In this document: piece after piece, positions 9,315 through 17,671 of the stretch
Numbering within the stretch: the stretch's first letter is position 1
Layout of the letters: every line of letters starts with the position of its first letter
Assembly (NCBI RefSeq): GCF_022133705.1
Contig: NZ_JAKNHJ010000004.1
Coordinates: 62,001-126,000, forward strand
Direction: 5' to 3'
From: Varibaculum cambriense
Lineage (GTDB): Bacteria > Actinomycetota > Actinomycetes > Actinomycetales > Actinomycetaceae
DNA length: 64,000 bases
The notes under the pieces: generated by a model
Database searches by the model: none
The model's input: the letters and a program-made list of their open reading frames with translations, nothing else
Told to the model about the DNA's origin: nothing
Program-made: the position numbers and the translations under genes

Positions 9315-10046
9315 ATGTTTTGCGGCTTCCATATTTCCCTACTGGGAAAGCCAGATAGCCCCCTACCGGAGATTACAGAGGATAGCGAACCGCTGGTTAA
9401 TGCTATCTACGCCTGGCAGCACACTTTTATCGATAATTTTCCGGAGCGATGTGACAGTGGAGAAACCTGGCAAGTTGCAGAAGTTACTGTAAAACCCGGA
9501 CTGCAGCATACTGAAGCGACCGCATATTTTATTGCTCCCAGCTTTACGGATTCACCAGCTGCTATATCTCAGACGCTGGAGGCATTTTGGAAAGCTACTG
9601 AAAAGCTGTACCAGCTCCAGATTTCAGAAGTTATTTTTCAGTTTGATCCCACTACCAGCGCAGATTTTTCCCAGCTGACTCCGAATTTCAGCAGCTACCA
9701 CGCAGCTGCGCAGTGGATGGATTCCGAATTAATTCCTGCGAGCACCATCGCTAATTTATCCGTCACCGCAGATACCCGGTTACCCGGGGAAGTTGCTAGG
9801 GAAACGATAGCTTTTATTAACTCCTGCGGAATTTCCGTAACCGATGACACTTCGCGCGGTTCCGTCCTCCCTAAAAATACCAACGCGAAAATACCTGAGG
9901 ATCGTTACCGGGCACTTATTCCGGGGTGGGATTCCATCAGTGTTTCTTGGCTTTTGGCTGCGCTAGTTGCCAGCTATGCCCCGAAGATTCGGGAAAAGCT
10001 TACTATTTCTATTGGGCTAGCTCCCTTACCCGGCGATTCAAAATGA
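9315..10046 (+). CDS. Hypothetical protein, not recognised
   Basis: 243 aa with a strong ribosome-binding site (GGAGGTGAAG) upstream of ATG 9315. It is acidic, has no signal peptide and no clear membrane span, and no motif that I recognise. The C-terminal third contains a mixed helix (SISVSWLLAALVASYAPKI) that is mildly hydrophobic. Codon use reads as more AT-rich than the neighbours. It is divergent from the ABC-F gene and followed by about 270 bp without a supported gene. Probably a real lineage-specific gene; no function offered. Confidence 0.6.
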   Translation: MFCGFHISLLGKPDSPLPEITEDSEPLVNAIYAWQHTFIDNFPERCDSGETWQVAEVTVKPGLQHTEATAYFIAPSFTDSPAAISQTLEAFWKATEKLYQLQISEVIFQFDPTTSADFSQLTPNFSSYHAAAQWMDSELIPASTIANLSVTADTRLPGEVARETIAFINSCGISVTDDTSRGSVLPKNTNAKIPEDRYRALIPGWDSISVSWLLAALVASYAPKIREKLTISIGLAPLPGDSK

Positions 10047-10318
10047 TAGATATAAGCAAGCTCATTTAATACACAGTGGACGCACAGTTTTTGCACATAA
10101 TTGCAGCGCTTTCCCTTGTAATGGCCTATTTTGATGTTGAGTGAACCTTTGCGGAGCAAGCTGTATATCTCCGTTCGCCGGGCGGTTTCCGGTGTTTACA
10201 GAGCTTCGCGGGCGTGAACCGCTGACAAGTATCAGAGCCACAATAAAGTGTCGAAAGAGATAAAGGTTTGCGGATGTAGGGGGACAGAGTGACGGGCGAG
10301 AGTGCGTAGCTTTCGGAA

Positions 10319-11371
10319 TCAGAGAGTGTCTTGCCCAGTCTTTTGGACTCTAGTCTCAAGCCTTTTAATGGTTCTCAGATAGTCTCGCTCGACCTGAGAA
10401 AGTGTGTTTGTCTGGTATTTGCGGTACTCAGCAGTTGCCTTGGCGATCGCGTTTTGGTGACTAATTTTTCCGGCTCCCTGAAGCTGCTGTTGCCCAGTCG
10501 CTGCCAGAACATTGTCAAGATGTTCAACGTAGTCGCTCATATGCATGGGGCGGTGATTCATAGCTTGAACTTCCGCAAAATCAAAATAACCGGAAACAAG
10601 ACGATTCAGAACCTTTAGCTCGTCCTCTGTCAAGTAGTTTTTAGCCACCTTTATTTCCGCAAGTGCGGGTTGGTCGCCCTTGAAAGTAGTCAGTCCCATA
10701 AAAGGCTTGGAAGCGTCCGCCCGCTCGTGGATTATTTCCGCCGCTGTGTGTCCGTGAGCCGCGTAATGCAACTTGTTCTGAACCATCTTGAAAAACGCAA
10801 TCGACTCTTGGCTCTTCGGGTCATAGTCCACACTGGTGGCATACAGATCCAGCACTTGTCGGTACATGACTTTTTCCGAGGAACGAATATCGCGGATGCG
10901 TTCGAGAAGTTCATACCAGTAAGGTCCGCCGCCGAGCTTCTTAAGTCGCTCGTCATCTAAGGTGAAACCTTTGAGAAGATATTCTTTTAATCTCGCAGTC
11001 GCCCAACGTCTAAACTGCGTAGCAGTTTTTGATTTGACTCGATATCCCAAGGAAATAATCATGTCCAGGTTGTAGTGAGGTAGCGTCCTTGCTACCTTGC
11101 GGCTACCCTCAAGGCGAACCTGTCGGAATTCCCGACAGGTTGCCTCCTCATCTAACTCTCCCTCGGCATAGATATTGCCAATATGTTCCACAACATTAGA
11201 CCTAGAACTCTGAAAAAGCTCCGCCATCTGCTGCTGCGTAAGCCAAACCGTCTCGCCCTCAAGCCTGACCTCAATACTGACCGGGCTCTCAGGATCCTGA
11301 TAAATCAGCATCTGCCCTTTGGGTTCAACGGGTCGGCTACCGTCCTCTACGGTCATGGAACTGCCCTTCAT
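10319..11371 (-). CDS. rhuM: RhuM family protein (accessory, virulence-type annotation)
   Basis: About 350 aa. The N-terminal half has the RhuM signature (VWLTQQQMAELFQSS, NIYAEGELDEEATC, YNLDMIISLGYRVKS); the C-terminal half has the Fic/DOC-linked RhuM region with MSDYVEHLDNVL and a helical tail. RhuM proteins are typical of genomic islands and prophages; their biochemical role is unresolved. The start may be ATG 11371 or ATG 11356, the latter with GAAGGGCAG before it. It lies beside other accessory-looking genes, and no integrase or transposase is close. Confidence 0.88.
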   Translation of the reverse strand: MKGSSMTVEDGSRPVEPKGQMLIYQDPESPVSIEVRLEGETVWLTQQQMAELFQSSRSNVVEHIGNIYAEGELDEEATCREFRQVRLEGSRKVARTLPHYNLDMIISLGYRVKSKTATQFRRWATARLKEYLLKGFTLDDERLKKLGGGPYWYELLERIRDIRSSEKVMYRQVLDLYATSVDYDPKSQESIAFFKMVQNKLHYAAHGHTAAEIIHERADASKPFMGLTTFKGDQPALAEIKVAKNYLTEDELKVLNRLVSGYFDFAEVQAMNHRPMHMSDYVEHLDNVLAATGQQQLQGAGKISHQNAIAKATAEYRKYQTNTLSQVERDYLRTIKRLETRVQKTGQDTL

Positions 11372-11428
11372 ACGAAAACATCTATTCAGGTTACTTGCGC
11401 TCGCCCGTAAGTAACTAACTACACCCCA

Positions 11429-11674
11429 TCAACCACTAAGTGTTTCCTGCCGCAATCGTTCGCGAGTTTTCTGGTCAAGTAAGCTTTTAGGAATACCTTG
11501 AAGCGCACCCTCAAGAGCAAGTAACGAGTGCAGACAGGTGAATTGAGGATGAACCCGCCACCACGCCTCTATGCTTCCGAGATCGGCTAGTTTCTCAGGG
11601 GTGTCAATCCCTACCTCAATAAGTGCCTGTGCTAGCTTTGGCCCGATATTTGGAAGATCAGTCAATTCATTCAT
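11429..11674 (-). CDS. TfoX C-terminal-domain (helix-hairpin-helix) protein
   Basis: 81 aa from ATG 11674 (MNELTDLPNIGPKLAQALIEVGIDT). The LPNIGPKLAQALIEVGI element and the following helices match the TfoX/Sxy C-terminal domain, which stands alone here. In gamma-proteobacteria full-length TfoX regulates competence; stand-alone C-terminal domains in Gram-positives are of unknown role. The gene overlaps the 3' end of the marR-type gene by 8 bp (stop TGA at 11667-11669 lies inside it), so translation is probably coupled. Confidence 0.75.
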   Translation of the reverse strand: MNELTDLPNIGPKLAQALIEVGIDTPEKLADLGSIEAWWRVHPQFTCLHSLLALEGALQGIPKSLLDQKTRERLRQETLSG

Positions 11675-12110
11675 CAATGCTCCATTGCTCCAGTCCGAAA
11701 GCACTTAGCGCAATCTCAAATCCTCGCTTCATTACCGCCAAATCCTCCGGATTAATCTGCTGCGTTCGTAGCCGTACCGGCCCTACTAGTGGAACCCTCG
11801 ACAGAAGATCCCGCCCCTGCTCGGTTACGACACATACGCGTCGACGTCGATCCACAACATCGTTTTCTACCTTAAGTAAGTCGTGACTTTCCAGACGGCT
11901 AATTGCTTGCCCCAAAGACGCTGGGTGCCAGTCTAATTCCTCCCGGAGACGGAGAATCGACACCGGATCACGCTCCTTAATGATGCGCAGTAAGGCCACC
12001 TGAGATCCAGTTACCCCTACCTCTCGCTTCACCTGAGCGTCGAACTTGGCGCGTGCACGTTCCAATTTCCACCAAGAGCGAATCGCGCTAATCGATTCAT
12101 TATTTGACAC
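11667..12110 (-). CDS. MarR-family transcriptional regulator
   Basis: About 147 aa from GTG 12110. The winged helix spans about residues 40-110: VTGSQVALLRII, then SILRLREELDWHPASLGQAISRLES (recognition region) and a wing VVDRRRRVCVVTEQGRDLL. It probably regulates itself and the coupled TfoX-C gene. A TTG at 12149 in the same frame would add 13 residues, but TATAAT lies in that extension exactly 6 nt before GTG 12110, favouring the shorter, leaderless product. Confidence 0.82.
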   Translation of the reverse strand: MSNNESISAIRSWWKLERARAKFDAQVKREVGVTGSQVALLRIIKERDPVSILRLREELDWHPASLGQAISRLESHDLLKVENDVVDRRRRVCVVTEQGRDLLSRVPLVGPVRLRTQQINPEDLAVMKRGFEIALSAFGLEQWSIDE

Positions 12111-12116
12111 ATAACA

Positions 12117-12122
12117 ATTATA
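12117..12122 (-). promoter_or_regulatory. -10 hexamer TATAAT, probable leaderless promoter of the marR-type gene
   Basis: A perfect TATAAT ends 6 nt before GTG 12110. The next GGAGG is 23 nt away from this GTG and too far to serve it. Confidence 0.55.
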
Positions 12123-12248
12123 TGCAAAGCAATCCTCCAAGTCGAGCAATTACCAAGAATTGATTGGCGCTCACCCGGAAGCATACTGAGTAACAACGCG
12201 AGCATTCGCGTTTCGGCGGAGTTACTTCCCCCCGCTATCGGACAGGAT

Positions 12249-12254
12249 TACAAT
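12249..12254 (+). promoter_or_regulatory. Possible -10 hexamer (TACAAT) for the SorC-type regulator gene
   Basis: TACAAT lies 38 bp before ATG 12293, leaving a leader that contains AAAGGG as ribosome-binding site. No convincing -35 was seen. Confidence 0.35.
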
Positions 12255-12292
12255 AGTGCTGTAGCAAAGGTGCCGTCACAAAGGGAAAAGCC

Positions 12293-13246
12293 ATGCCCGT
12301 AAATCTGAGTCGCAAAGACATTCAAGCTATTGATGCCGCCAAAGCCTACTATGGAGGTCTTCCCCAAAATGAAGTGGCGGCGCGCCTAGGAATCTCGCGT
12401 CCTACCGTTTCTAAGCTGCTGCGTTATGCCCGCGCCAAAGGATATGTGAAAATCACGGTTAATGACCCCCGACTAGCAGACTCGTCGACTGCGAAGGCTC
12501 TGATTTCACGTTTTGGCCTGGAGGAGGCGGTGGTGGTTTACCCCAGCGCTCCCGCAGATAACGAAGTCCGCAAAGCGCTAGGGGAAGCCGGGGCCCGAAT
12601 GGTGGAAAAGGTGATTAAAGATGGTGATACCGTGGGGGTTTCCTGGTCGCGAACCGTCGAAGAAATCTCTAAAAACCTCACCGCCCAGCCGCGCAAGCAG
12701 GTAGAGATCGTGCAACTGCGCGGAGGGGTAGGCGGGTTCGCGCGCGGACAAAGCGAAATCGAGGCGGTCAATCGTTTCGCCGAGGCTTTTAAGGCCAAGG
12801 CACACCTTTTAGGAGCACCCACCGTATTTCAAAGCGCCGAAGCTAAAGAGGCAATGACGAAAGAAAAGCAGGTGGCGTCAGCTTTGAAACGAGGACGAGA
12901 CTCCCGGGTAGCCGTTTTTACCGTGGGAGATGCGGCCAAAAGTTCCTATCTTTTGACCCTGCCTACCCTCTCACGCGATGTGAAACTGTTTTTAGAGCAG
13001 AAAGCAGTCGGCGATATTTGTTCTCGTTTCATCGACACCCATGGCCGGGTGTGTCTGCCGGAACTAAACGACCGCACGATGGCGATCACTCTCGCGCAAC
13101 TGCGCAGAATTCCCGAAAAAATAATGGTTGCTGGCGGAGGCGCAAAAGTAGCGATCATCAGAGTCGCCCTGGAACACGGCTACGCTAATCGGCTAGTAAT
13201 CGATGCGGCTACCGCTGCTCAAGTGCTAGATATGCGGGCAAACTAG
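12293..13246 (+). CDS. SorC/DeoR-type sugar-binding transcriptional regulator
   Basis: 317 aa with the family architecture. The N-terminal HTH (about residues 8-58) includes GLPQNEVAARLGISRPTVSKLLRYARAKGYV; the C-terminal sugar-phosphate sensing domain has AKALISRFGLEEAVVV, GDTVGVSWSRTVEEI and a central LRGG. Members respond to phosphorylated sugars or polyols. The next gene, a HAD-IIA phosphatase with its own start 205 bp downstream, could be a target or simply a neighbour. A paralogue lies at 36609-37571 beside a glycerol-3-phosphate dehydrogenase gene. Confidence 0.88.
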   Translation: MPVNLSRKDIQAIDAAKAYYGGLPQNEVAARLGISRPTVSKLLRYARAKGYVKITVNDPRLADSSTAKALISRFGLEEAVVVYPSAPADNEVRKALGEAGARMVEKVIKDGDTVGVSWSRTVEEISKNLTAQPRKQVEIVQLRGGVGGFARGQSEIEAVNRFAEAFKAKAHLLGAPTVFQSAEAKEAMTKEKQVASALKRGRDSRVAVFTVGDAAKSSYLLTLPTLSRDVKLFLEQKAVGDICSRFIDTHGRVCLPELNDRTMAITLAQLRRIPEKIMVAGGGAKVAIIRVALEHGYANRLVIDAATAAQVLDMRAN

Positions 13247-13439
13247 CCGTTGATCGGAGAGTTAACCGTCGCGTTCGTTTTATTTCCACGACGCGTACTA
13301 CATAAAACTGCCCCTGGATTTGCAGCGCTTTCACACCTGGAATAGATCCGGTGGCTCGGCATTGATTACTTGTGCCTTCGCGATGGTAAATAGGCGGATA
13401 ACAGGACTTTAGAGATAAGCATTTGCGGTATGTCCCCGC

Positions 13440-13445
13440 TAGGAT
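13440..13445 (+). promoter_or_regulatory. -10 hexamer TAGGAT, probable leaderless promoter of the HAD-IIA gene
   Basis: TAGGAT (TANNNT) ends exactly 6 nt before ATG 13452. The spacer GGGGGT is too close to the ATG to act as a normal Shine-Dalgarno. Confidence 0.55.
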
Positions 13446-13451
13446 GGGGGT

Positions 13452-14243
13452 ATGAGCGATATTAGTGAATTGCGTAAACCTAAAGCCTGGATGAGCGATA
13501 TGGATGGGGTGCTGGTGCACGAATCCGTGGCGCTACCAGGAGCATGCGAGTTTATTGAAACTCTAAAAGGAAACAGTATTCCGTTCTTGGTACTGACCAA
13601 CAACTCTATCTATACCAACCGCGACCTATCGGCACGGCTGGCATCCTCGGGATTAGAGGTTCCCGAAGACCGCATCTGGACTTCGGCTAATGCTACTGCC
13701 GAATTCTTAAATAGCCAGTCCCCTAACTCGACCGCGTTCGTTATTGGCGAGGCCGGTTTAACCACTGCGATCCACGAAACCGGTTATATCATGACTGAAA
13801 CCGATCCGGAATATGTAGTCCTGGGTGAAACCCGCTTCTACGATTTCGTGAATATTACCAAAGCGATCCGACTAATCGAAAAGGGCGCGAAGTTCATTTG
13901 CACCAACCCGGATACTACCGGTCCTTCCGAGGACGGAACTCTGCCCGCGGTGGGTTCAGTGGCGGCAATGATAACCAAGGCTACCGGGCGCCAGCCCTAT
14001 TTTGTGGGTAAGCCGAATCCGGTGATGTTCCGGGCTGGACTCAATAAGCTGGGCGCCCACTCTGAGGATGCGGCCATGGTTGGTGACCGCATGGACACTG
14101 ATATTCACGCCGGTGTAGAAAGCGGTATGGATTCCTACCTAGTGTTATCAGGTTCAACTTCTCGCGAGGATATCCAGAAGTTCCCCTACCGCCCCAAGGC
14201 GGTGTTCAACGGGATTGGGGATCTACTACCTCTACTTGGATAG
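13452..14243 (+). CDS. HAD-IIA family phosphatase (NagD-like)
   Basis: 263 aa. HAD motif I is SDMDGVL (nucleophile Asp16 and acid/base Asp18), motif II LTNNS, the lysine motif GKPNP and motif III MVGDRMDTDI. The C2-type cap of NagD-like enzymes sits between motifs II and III. Such enzymes dephosphorylate nucleotides, phosphoglycolate, glycerol-3-phosphate or pyridoxal phosphate; the substrate cannot be assigned by reading. A strong terminator follows 36 bp after the stop codon. Confidence 0.9.
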   Translation: MSDISELRKPKAWMSDMDGVLVHESVALPGACEFIETLKGNSIPFLVLTNNSIYTNRDLSARLASSGLEVPEDRIWTSANATAEFLNSQSPNSTAFVIGEAGLTTAIHETGYIMTETDPEYVVLGETRFYDFVNITKAIRLIEKGAKFICTNPDTTGPSEDGTLPAVGSVAAMITKATGRQPYFVGKPNPVMFRAGLNKLGAHSEDAAMVGDRMDTDIHAGVESGMDSYLVLSGSTSREDIQKFPYRPKAVFNGIGDLLPLLG

Positions 14244-14279
14244 CCTAGTTAGTACACCTAACTGACGGTTAAATCATTA

Positions 14280-14318
14280 GGGGTGGCTCCCGGCCATTGG
14301 CCGGGAGCCACCCCTTTT
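14280..14318 (+). terminator. Strong intrinsic terminator
   Basis: A perfect 16-bp GC-rich stem GGGGTGGCTCCCGGCC (14280-14295 with 14299-14314), ATT loop and TTTT follow the HAD gene. It also lies just beyond the arcB stop on the other strand and could block read-through both ways. Confidence 0.9.
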
Positions 14319-14333
14319 CAGTACCTGATTATT

Positions 14334-15338
14334 CTAGTCAGTTAGCGTCCCCAAAGTAGCTACCATCACGGCTTTAATGGTATGCATCCGGTTTTCAGCC
14401 TGGTCAAACACTACTGAGCGTTCCCCACAGAAAACCTCATCGGTAACTTCCAAGGCATCTAGACCCGTTTTTTGGTAAATATCCTCCCCCACGGTGGTGG
14501 CGCGGTCATGGAAAGCGGGTAGGCAGTGCAAGAATTTTGCCTGCGACCCCGCCGCGGCCATTAGCTGCGCATTCACCTGGTAGGGCAAGAGCAGCTTAAT
14601 CCGCTCATCCCAGACTTCTTTCGGCTCCCCCATCGAAACCCAAACATCGGTATACAAGAAATCTGCGCCCTTAACCCCAGCAGCCGGGTCATCGGTGTGG
14701 GTGATTTTCGCGCCAGTTAGAGCCGCAATTTCATGGGCTTTATCAATCCAGCACTGTTCATTCCACAGCTGCTTTGGCCCGATAATCCGCACATCCATAC
14801 CCATCATTGCCCCGGAAATCAGCAGCGAATTCGACATATTATTGCGGGCATCCCCCAGGTATGCAAAGGAAATATCGCGCAAGTCTCGCCCGGAATGCTC
14901 CATCATAGTGAGCTGGTCACAAAGCATTTGCGTGGGATGCCACTCATCGGTCAGGCCATTCCAAACCGGCACCCCCGATAGGCGCGCCAAGGTTTCTACG
15001 TCCTCTTGACGCCGTCCTCGAAACTCAATCCCGTCATAGAAGCGCCCCAATACTTGCGCGGTGTCCGCCATAGATTCCTTATGACCAATCTGGGAGGCCA
15101 CCGGGTCAAGAAAGGTTACATGTGCGCCCTGGTCGTAGGCAGCTACTTCAAAAGAGCAACGCGTGCGGGTAGAAGTTTTTTCAAAAATGAGGGCGATATT
15201 TTTCCCTTTCAAATAAGGCTGTTCGCTTCCCGCGCGTTTGGCTGCTTTTAGCTGCGCCGCCAAATCCAGCAGATACCGCCACTCCTCGGCGGTGAAATCG
15301 AGTTCTTTTAGAAAATGGCGGCCAGATAGTAATGCCAC
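14334..15338 (-). CDS. arcB: Ornithine carbamoyltransferase (arginine deiminase pathway)
   Basis: 334 aa. Interconverts citrulline plus phosphate with carbamoyl phosphate plus ornithine. The carbamoyl-phosphate loop STRTRCSF is near residue 55, the ornithine/carbamoyl motif HCLPAFHD near residue 270, and the C-terminus carries the [21 protein letters not shown] stretch of OTCs. It sits directly downstream of arcA (52 bp), so the catabolic role is likely. Start GTG 15338 with GAAAGGGG before it. No carbamate kinase (arcC) or antiporter (arcD) gene lies in the pair; they must be elsewhere if the pathway yields ATP. Confidence 0.94.
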   Translation of the reverse strand: MALLSGRHFLKELDFTAEEWRYLLDLAAQLKAAKRAGSEQPYLKGKNIALIFEKTSTRTRCSFEVAAYDQGAHVTFLDPVASQIGHKESMADTAQVLGRFYDGIEFRGRRQEDVETLARLSGVPVWNGLTDEWHPTQMLCDQLTMMEHSGRDLRDISFAYLGDARNNMSNSLLISGAMMGMDVRIIGPKQLWNEQCWIDKAHEIAALTGAKITHTDDPAAGVKGADFLYTDVWVSMGEPKEVWDERIKLLLPYQVNAQLMAAAGSQAKFLHCLPAFHDRATTVGEDIYQKTGLDALEVTDEVFCGERSVVFDQAENRMHTIKAVMVATLGTLTD

Positions 15339-15389
15339 AGTTTACCCCTTTCGATTTATTTCTTTCCCCTGTCTAACTGGGGTTTAAAG

Positions 15390-16619
15390 CTAGTTGTCGA
15401 TGGCTTGGCGCTGAAGCGGACAAGTCATACAGCGCGGCCCTCCGCGCCCACGCCCCAGTTCTGCACTGGGAACTTCCAGAACCTTTACCCCCTGGGAACG
15501 CAAGTAATCAATGGTTTGCCAGTTACGGTCATAGGACGTAACCACATTTTCACGAAGCGCCAACAGGTTACAGGCATCATTCCATTGCCCGCGTTCGGCG
15601 CCACTATCGGATTGCGGGGTTTGCAAAATATTAGCCGTGTTTACCCCCGCCGCCTGGGCAAGAACTTCATGCATTTTGGCTTCCGGATGCATCTGCCAAG
15701 AGATTTGACCGTCTGCGCCCCGGCGAGCAGTAACACTCGCCAACATCCCCAGCTTCTTGTATTTATAAAAAGTATCCCGGTTGACCATAGTTAGCACCGT
15801 GTCCAGGTGCATTTGGGCTCGCTCCATCGGCATTAGCAGTCCCGTGACCATTTCTATTGACGAGGACGAGTCCCGGAGCAGACGGGAAGCAAGGCGCTCA
15901 AAGCCCGCGGGACTGGTGCGTTCCGAAATCCCGACCAGTATCGAGGTGGGAGACAGGACTTCCACATCTCCGCCTTCACAGGAGGCAGGAGTGTCGGCTA
16001 ACCCCGCGCCAAACTGGGTAAGACTTTCGCTAAAATCTGGATGGAACCGGTAGATAGCCTGCAAGTTTAAGGTTTCCCGGCGACGGGCAGTCTTTTTCAT
16101 GGCCGAGAGCATTACTCCCCGGCCAATCCAGGCGGAAGTATCCCGAGTGAACAGGTGGTTAGGGAGCGGCGCTAAGATAAAATCTTCTGTTTCTACTCGC
16201 GCCAAAACGGTGGAGGCTACCGCTCCTAATTGAGACTCAATTTCTGCGCGGGTAAGCCCGCTAATCAAGATTTGAGCCAGCTTCTGGCTCTCCTTCTCTG
16301 CCAGGAACTCTCTAAGCGGAGCGCTAAGCGCCACCCCCAAATGGCGATCATCGATAGTCTGCTCCAACAGCCATTTTCGTGCTGGCGCTAAGTCTAAAGT
16401 CTCGGCTAAGAGATCTTGCAGATACACAACTTGCGTGCCTTGGGAAGCAAGCGCCGCGCTAAAGGTATCGTGATCTTCACGCGCCTTCTCTAGCCACAAA
16501 ATATCGTCAAAGAGTAGTTCCTCGCGATTTGAAGGAGTCAGGCGGTCAATTTCGCTCCCAGGCCGGTGTACCAGTACTTTTTCTAGTTTCCCGACCTCGG
16601 ACCAGACTCCACGCATCAT
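15390..16619 (-). CDS. arcA: Arginine deiminase
   Basis: 409 aa. Hydrolyses arginine to citrulline and ammonia. Family motifs in order: WSEVGKLEKVLVHRPG at the N-terminus, FTRDTSAWIG, CEGGDVEVLS, MERAQMHLDTVLTMV with the catalytic His-x-Asp, and the C-terminal GPRCMTCPL with the catalytic Cys. Two adjacent ATG codons follow AAGGGGAAATCC; either may start. First gene of the arcAB pair. The pathway gives ammonia, and with carbamate kinase ATP, which is typical of host-associated acid-exposed bacteria. Confidence 0.95.
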   Translation of the reverse strand: MMRGVWSEVGKLEKVLVHRPGSEIDRLTPSNREELLFDDILWLEKAREDHDTFSAALASQGTQVVYLQDLLAETLDLAPARKWLLEQTIDDRHLGVALSAPLREFLAEKESQKLAQILISGLTRAEIESQLGAVASTVLARVETEDFILAPLPNHLFTRDTSAWIGRGVMLSAMKKTARRRETLNLQAIYRFHPDFSESLTQFGAGLADTPASCEGGDVEVLSPTSILVGISERTSPAGFERLASRLLRDSSSSIEMVTGLLMPMERAQMHLDTVLTMVNRDTFYKYKKLGMLASVTARRGADGQISWQMHPEAKMHEVLAQAAGVNTANILQTPQSDSGAERGQWNDACNLLALRENVVTSYDRNWQTIDYLRSQGVKVLEVPSAELGRGRGGPRCMTCPLQRQAIDN

Positions 16620-16662
16620 GGATTTCCCCTTGCTAGATTATCTGCAAGCCTATGTTATCCCA

Positions 16663-17217
16663 TTAGACGTTAAAGCCGAGAGCGCGTAACTGTTCGCGCC
16701 CTTCTTCCGTAATCCGATCCGGCCCCCACGGCGGCATCCACACCCAATTGATTTGTACTCTGCTGGCCATTGAACCAAGCACCCATTGGGTCTGTTCTTC
16801 CAACATATCGGTAAGCGGACAGGCAGCCGAAGTGAGGGTCATCTCGACGATTACTGCCCCATCAGCTTGAATATCTACCCCGTAAATCAATCCCAAATCT
16901 ACGATGTTAATCCCGAGTTCGGGGTCGATTACATCCTTTAGAGCCTCCAGGACGTCCTCTTCAGTAGGCAGAGCGCCCACAGGAGGAAGCGCCGCAGATT
17001 CTACGACAGACGCTGGATTTTCACCTGGATTAGCAGAAGCAGATTCTGCGGACTGGTCTGCGCTGTTAGCTGCTGGCAAGTTGTCGGTGCCCTCATTTCC
17101 GGCATGTTGGTGTACTTTAGAAGGCTGATAGGGACCGGCATTTTCATTACCGGCTGCCACTTCTTGAAAGCGCTGCGGCACCTCAGCGGTGTTTTCCCAG
17201 GGACGTTCTTCACTCAT
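16663..17217 (-). CDS. sufT: SufT-like metal-sulfur cluster assembly protein (DUF59/MIP18) with a long N-terminal extension
   Basis: 184 aa. The DUF59 domain occupies the C-terminal 100 or so residues (EDVLEALKDVIDPELGINIVDLGL, then TLTSAACPLTDMLEEQ with its conserved Cys, and a C-terminal PPWGPDRITEEGREQLRALGF). The first 80 residues are acidic, Ala/Ser/Glu/Pro-rich and probably disordered. Last gene of the suf operon; it overlaps sufU by 8 bp. The family helps mature Fe-S proteins as an accessory factor. Confidence 0.9.
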   Translation of the reverse strand: MSEERPWENTAEVPQRFQEVAAGNENAGPYQPSKVHQHAGNEGTDNLPAANSADQSAESASANPGENPASVVESAALPPVGALPTEEDVLEALKDVIDPELGINIVDLGLIYGVDIQADGAVIVEMTLTSAACPLTDMLEEQTQWVLGSMASRVQINWVWMPPWGPDRITEEGREQLRALGFNV

Positions 17218-17671
17218 TTTCCTGCCTCGCTTGCGTTTTGGCGATTGATTCTCTAAGTGCCATCCACCCTAAAAGGGCGCATTTAACCCGGTTCGGAAAC
17301 TTCGAGGTTCCTTGCAGGCTGGCGGCATCTTCGAGGGGATCTAGTATTTCGTCGGGAACTTCTTGCCCTCGCGAATGCATCATTTGGTCAAAGTCTTTCC
17401 AAAGCTGCTCGATTTCCGCCAGAGATTTCCCTGCCACTAGGTCACTCATCATTGATAGCGATGCTTGCGAGATAGAACAACCCTGCCCCTGCCAAGCAAG
17501 ACGTGACAGCTTATCCCCCTCTAAAGCCACTTCTAAAGTAACCTCATCCCCACAAGTAGGATTAACTTGATGGGAGGAGGTATCCGAAGGTTCTACCTGA
17601 GCGCTGCCGTGTTTTTCGGCGGCGTGATCCATAATCACCTGTTGATAAAGCTGGTCAATAGCTGAAACCAT
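17210..17671 (-). CDS. sufU: Fe-S assembly protein SufU (sulfur transfer partner of SufS)
   Basis: 153 aa of the U-type family. The three conserved Cys are in NPTCGDE, GQGCSIS and VKCALLGW, with the Asp of CGDE, which are the Zn ligands in Gram-positive SufU. The 18-21 residue insert that distinguishes SufU from IscU is present. Zn-SufU accepts persulfide from SufS. The start ATG shares one base with the sufS stop codon. Confidence 0.94.
   Translation of the reverse strand: MVSAIDQLYQQVIMDHAAEKHGSAQVEPSDTSSHQVNPTCGDEVTLEVALEGDKLSRLAWQGQGCSISQASLSMMSDLVAGKSLAEIEQLWKDFDQMMHSRGQEVPDEILDPLEDAASLQGTSKFPNRVKCALLGWMALRESIAKTQARQENE

Noticed and set aside
10126-10359. A 77-codon minus-strand frame after rhuM
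   Set aside because: It overlaps the rhuM 3' end, has no ribosome-binding site and no recognisable composition; treated as chance.
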